Positions 62,701 to 64,000 of a stretch of 64,000 nt of DNA are shown in pieces; position 1 is the stretch's first letter, and each line of letters opens with the position of its first letter. Below the pieces are notes generated by a model. That model did not search any database, had not been told where the DNA came from, and worked only from the letters and a program-made list of their open reading frames with translations. This DNA comes from Polydactylus sextarius (Eukaryota; Chordata; Actinopteri; Polynemidae). The stretch covers positions 20,324,302-20,388,301 of the forward strand of contig CM028931.1 in assembly GCA_016801845.1 (NCBI GenBank), written 5' to 3'. A program made the position numbers and the translations under genes.

Positions 62701-64000
62701 TAATGCTAACGTTCTCATTTCGACAATAAACGTTAGCCAACTCGACGCTAGCATTAGCATCTGAACAAAACCCATCGTCACCTTGAATCGCCGACAAGTA
62801 AACGAACGAGTCTTCGTGCTCCAGATTTTCTAGAAACGACTGAAAACAAACAAACAAACAAACAAAGCAGGTTAATCTCTAGTTTCTTTCATGTTCCTGG
62901 GATCCAAAGCGAAACAATAAGATAAAAAAGTATCAAAGGGAATAAAAGAAAGGTCTCAGGTTTTTAATCGGACACCGGATCAATAAGCGGCTGCGCTGAA
63001 CTCGGTCGGAGGCGTCTGATGACACAGAATCTGAAACGTGACGTGATTTATTATTCTGACGTTAACAAGTCTCCAGAGGAAACGTCTGGTTCCCTCAGAG
63101 GAACCAGGAAGCAGCTCGTTATTTATTAAACCGAACGTAACTGACGATGAAAACAAGGTTAATAAAGTCAATTAAAATAAATAATAATAAAATAGAATAA
63201 TTTCTAAAAAATAATGGACATGAAATGAAGTGGTTTAGAAGAAAATAATTAAAAATAAATATTATAATAAATAAAAATTATAATTTTATTTCTAAAAAAA
63301 TTCATTTATTAAATTACAATAAATAATAAAAAATAAATAAAGTAAAATAATACAATAATTTGAGAAATAAATTAATATAAAATATAAAATAAATAAAGTA
63401 AAGGTCCTGTATGAAATAAAATAAAAATAAATAATTATTTATTTTATGTTATTTATTAAAATAAAATGAAATAATATAATAATTTGAGAAATAAATTAAA
63501 AAGCAAATGTTATGAATATAATAAAATAAATAAAAGTCCCGTATGATGAGGTAAAATAAAAATATATTTATTTTATATTATTTATTAAAATAAAATAAAA
63601 AAAGATAATAATAAATAATTAATTAATAATGATTTTTATAAATAATAATATTTATTCTTATTTATTTATTTTAAAGGGGTAAAAATAAAATGAAATTATT
63701 AAAATAATAAAATAAATTTTAAAATATTTCAATAAAGTCAAATAAAAATAATTAGAAATATTAAAGATAATTAAAATAAATTAAAAAAAAGAATAAAATA
63801 ATGTGCTTGGATAATATGTAAAAAAATGAATTAATAAAATAATATTATAATAAGATTAAAATAAATTTAAATAATTAGAGTAAATACTGTTTTGTTCTAG
63901 TGACTTTTTTATTTGTTGTTGTTGTTTTTATTGTTGTTTGTGTTGATCTGAACCAGAAGAAGAAGAAAGTGTCAAACTCACGTCGAGGACTTTGTCCTGG
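56726..64000 (-). CDS. tango6: Transport and Golgi organization protein 6 homolog, C-terminal part (5' partial)
   Basis: Six exons in 5'-3' order: 63982-64000 (cut by the window edge), 62782-62839, 61389-61547, 59505-59656, 59297-59410 and 56726-56902 (stop TAG 56726-56728). All phases agree and 225 residues are visible. Recognisable stretches are SVRASSLSNLGELC, EVRRAAVHVVVLLLRGLSSK, VLHAQLALEELDDVMKKFIF and the end PEQKLEKKIVVLP. They match the helical-repeat C-terminus of TANGO6/TMCO7, which carries the RTP1_C1 and RTP1_C2 regions related to yeast Rtp1. The fly gene was found in a screen for Golgi organisation and secretion, while the yeast relative helps RNA polymerase II assembly and import, so the vertebrate role is not settled. 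The gene lies upstream of has3 on the same strand, as in human. No damage was seen. Confidence 0.94.
56903..58654. other. tango6 last intron, left part, no gene recognised
   Basis: Mixed unique sequence with poly-T and poly-A runs at about 58154-58172 and 58201-58219. A plus-strand open frame of 114 codons (57120-57464) is antisense to tango6; it shows no motif I recognise and was left uncalled. Confidence 0.5.
58655..59060. repeat. Foldback element F1, copy 3 (near-complete ~390-bp palindrome)
   Basis: The left half (AATGATGAATCTGCTGATCT, CACCCTTCATCACCAGTTGT, TACTACCCTACGGTTGTGGA) is mirrored by the right half (TCCACAACCGTAGGGTAGTA, CAACTGGTGATGAAAGGTGT, GATCAGCAGATTCATCATTT), with the centre near 58848. 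It is the most complete copy of the family also seen at 41.6-44.1 kb. It sits in the last intron of tango6 and encodes no protein. Confidence 0.85.
60060..60245. other. CpG-rich island inside an AT-rich tango6 intron
   Basis: About 185 bp with many CpGs (for example GGGCGACGCGG and GCGGCGGCTACGGCCGCTGC) stand out sharply from the AT-rich intron. A 91-codon plus-strand frame at 59982-60257 spans it, but its Arg/Ala-rich translation is unremarkable. tango6 exons on either side join in phase without it, so it is not a needed exon. Confidence 0.5.
60750..61380. repeat. AT-rich simple sequence in a tango6 intron
   Basis: An (ATT)n microsatellite at about 60757-60780, then over 500 bp of nearly pure A/T with TAAATATTT-like words. 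No coding potential. Confidence 0.8.
61600..62770. repeat. GCTAACATTAGCAT-word minisatellite in a tango6 intron
   Basis: About 1.2 kb of degenerate units of roughly 55-65 bp, each holding the near-palindromic phrase ATGCTAACATTAGCAT followed by TTTAGCATAAAACAGGAGTC or a variant. By eye about 20 copies. It ends just before the 62782-62839 exon. It shares its core words with the arrays at 34.3-34.9 and 39.9-40.9 kb. Confidence 0.88.
63160..63895. repeat. (AATAAA)n-like AT-rich simple sequence in a tango6 intron
   Basis: More than 700 bp dominated by AATAAATAAAATA words with almost no G or C. The interval separates the last two exons before the right window edge. Confidence 0.85.

Noticed and set aside
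61600..62770. Interstitial telomere-like repeat
   Set aside because: The units contain TTAGC and GCTAA words but not TTAGGG.

Overview
This window looks like a chromosome segment from a teleost fish, probably a spiny-rayed one. The genes are vertebrate nuclear genes with canonical GT-AG introns, many of them short. The spacers are AT-rich and full of poly-A/T runs, TA microsatellites, fish-type foldback elements and a tRNA-derived SINE tail. No bacterial, phage or viral coding region was seen. Species cannot be fixed from the sequence alone.

Layout, left to right. (1) 817-2459, plus strand: the last five coding exons of cmip, followed by a long T-rich 3' UTR and downstream DNA to about 6.8 kb. 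(2) About 7.04-30.53 kb: a 23.5-kb tandem satellite built on a 38-bp monomer that contains the 14-bp palindrome CATACTATAGTATG. In the regular parts two monomer types alternate as a 76-bp dimer. (3) 30.53-30.69 kb: a 5'-truncated SINE tail abutting the satellite, then one copy of a local dispersed repeat. (4) 31011-37716, minus strand: the complete 16-coding-exon utp4 (cirhin) gene, 685 aa. (5) 38238-39606, plus strand: the complete three-exon chtf8, 127 aa, sharing a roughly 250-bp GC-rich bidirectional promoter with utp4. (6) 39.9-45.6 kb: gene-free DNA made of TAGC/GCTA-word minisatellite and foldback or inverted repeats. (7) 46296-49433, minus strand: the complete four-coding-exon has3 (hyaluronan synthase 3), 558 aa, with a candidate 5' UTR exon and promoter near 53.3-53.6 kb. 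(8) 56726 to the right edge, minus strand: the last six exons of tango6, 225 aa visible, with repeat-filled introns.

The order utp4-chtf8-has3-tango6 and its relative strands match the conserved block known from human 16q22.1, which strongly supports these assignments. cmip lies many megabases away in human, so the cmip/satellite/utp4 junction is a different arrangement. The genes do not form a pathway: cmip is a signalling adaptor, utp4 a small-subunit processome protein, chtf8 a subunit of an alternative clamp loader, has3 a plasma-membrane polysaccharide synthase and tango6 a trafficking or RNA polymerase II import factor. The most unusual object is the palindromic satellite, which fills the space between two convergent gene ends.
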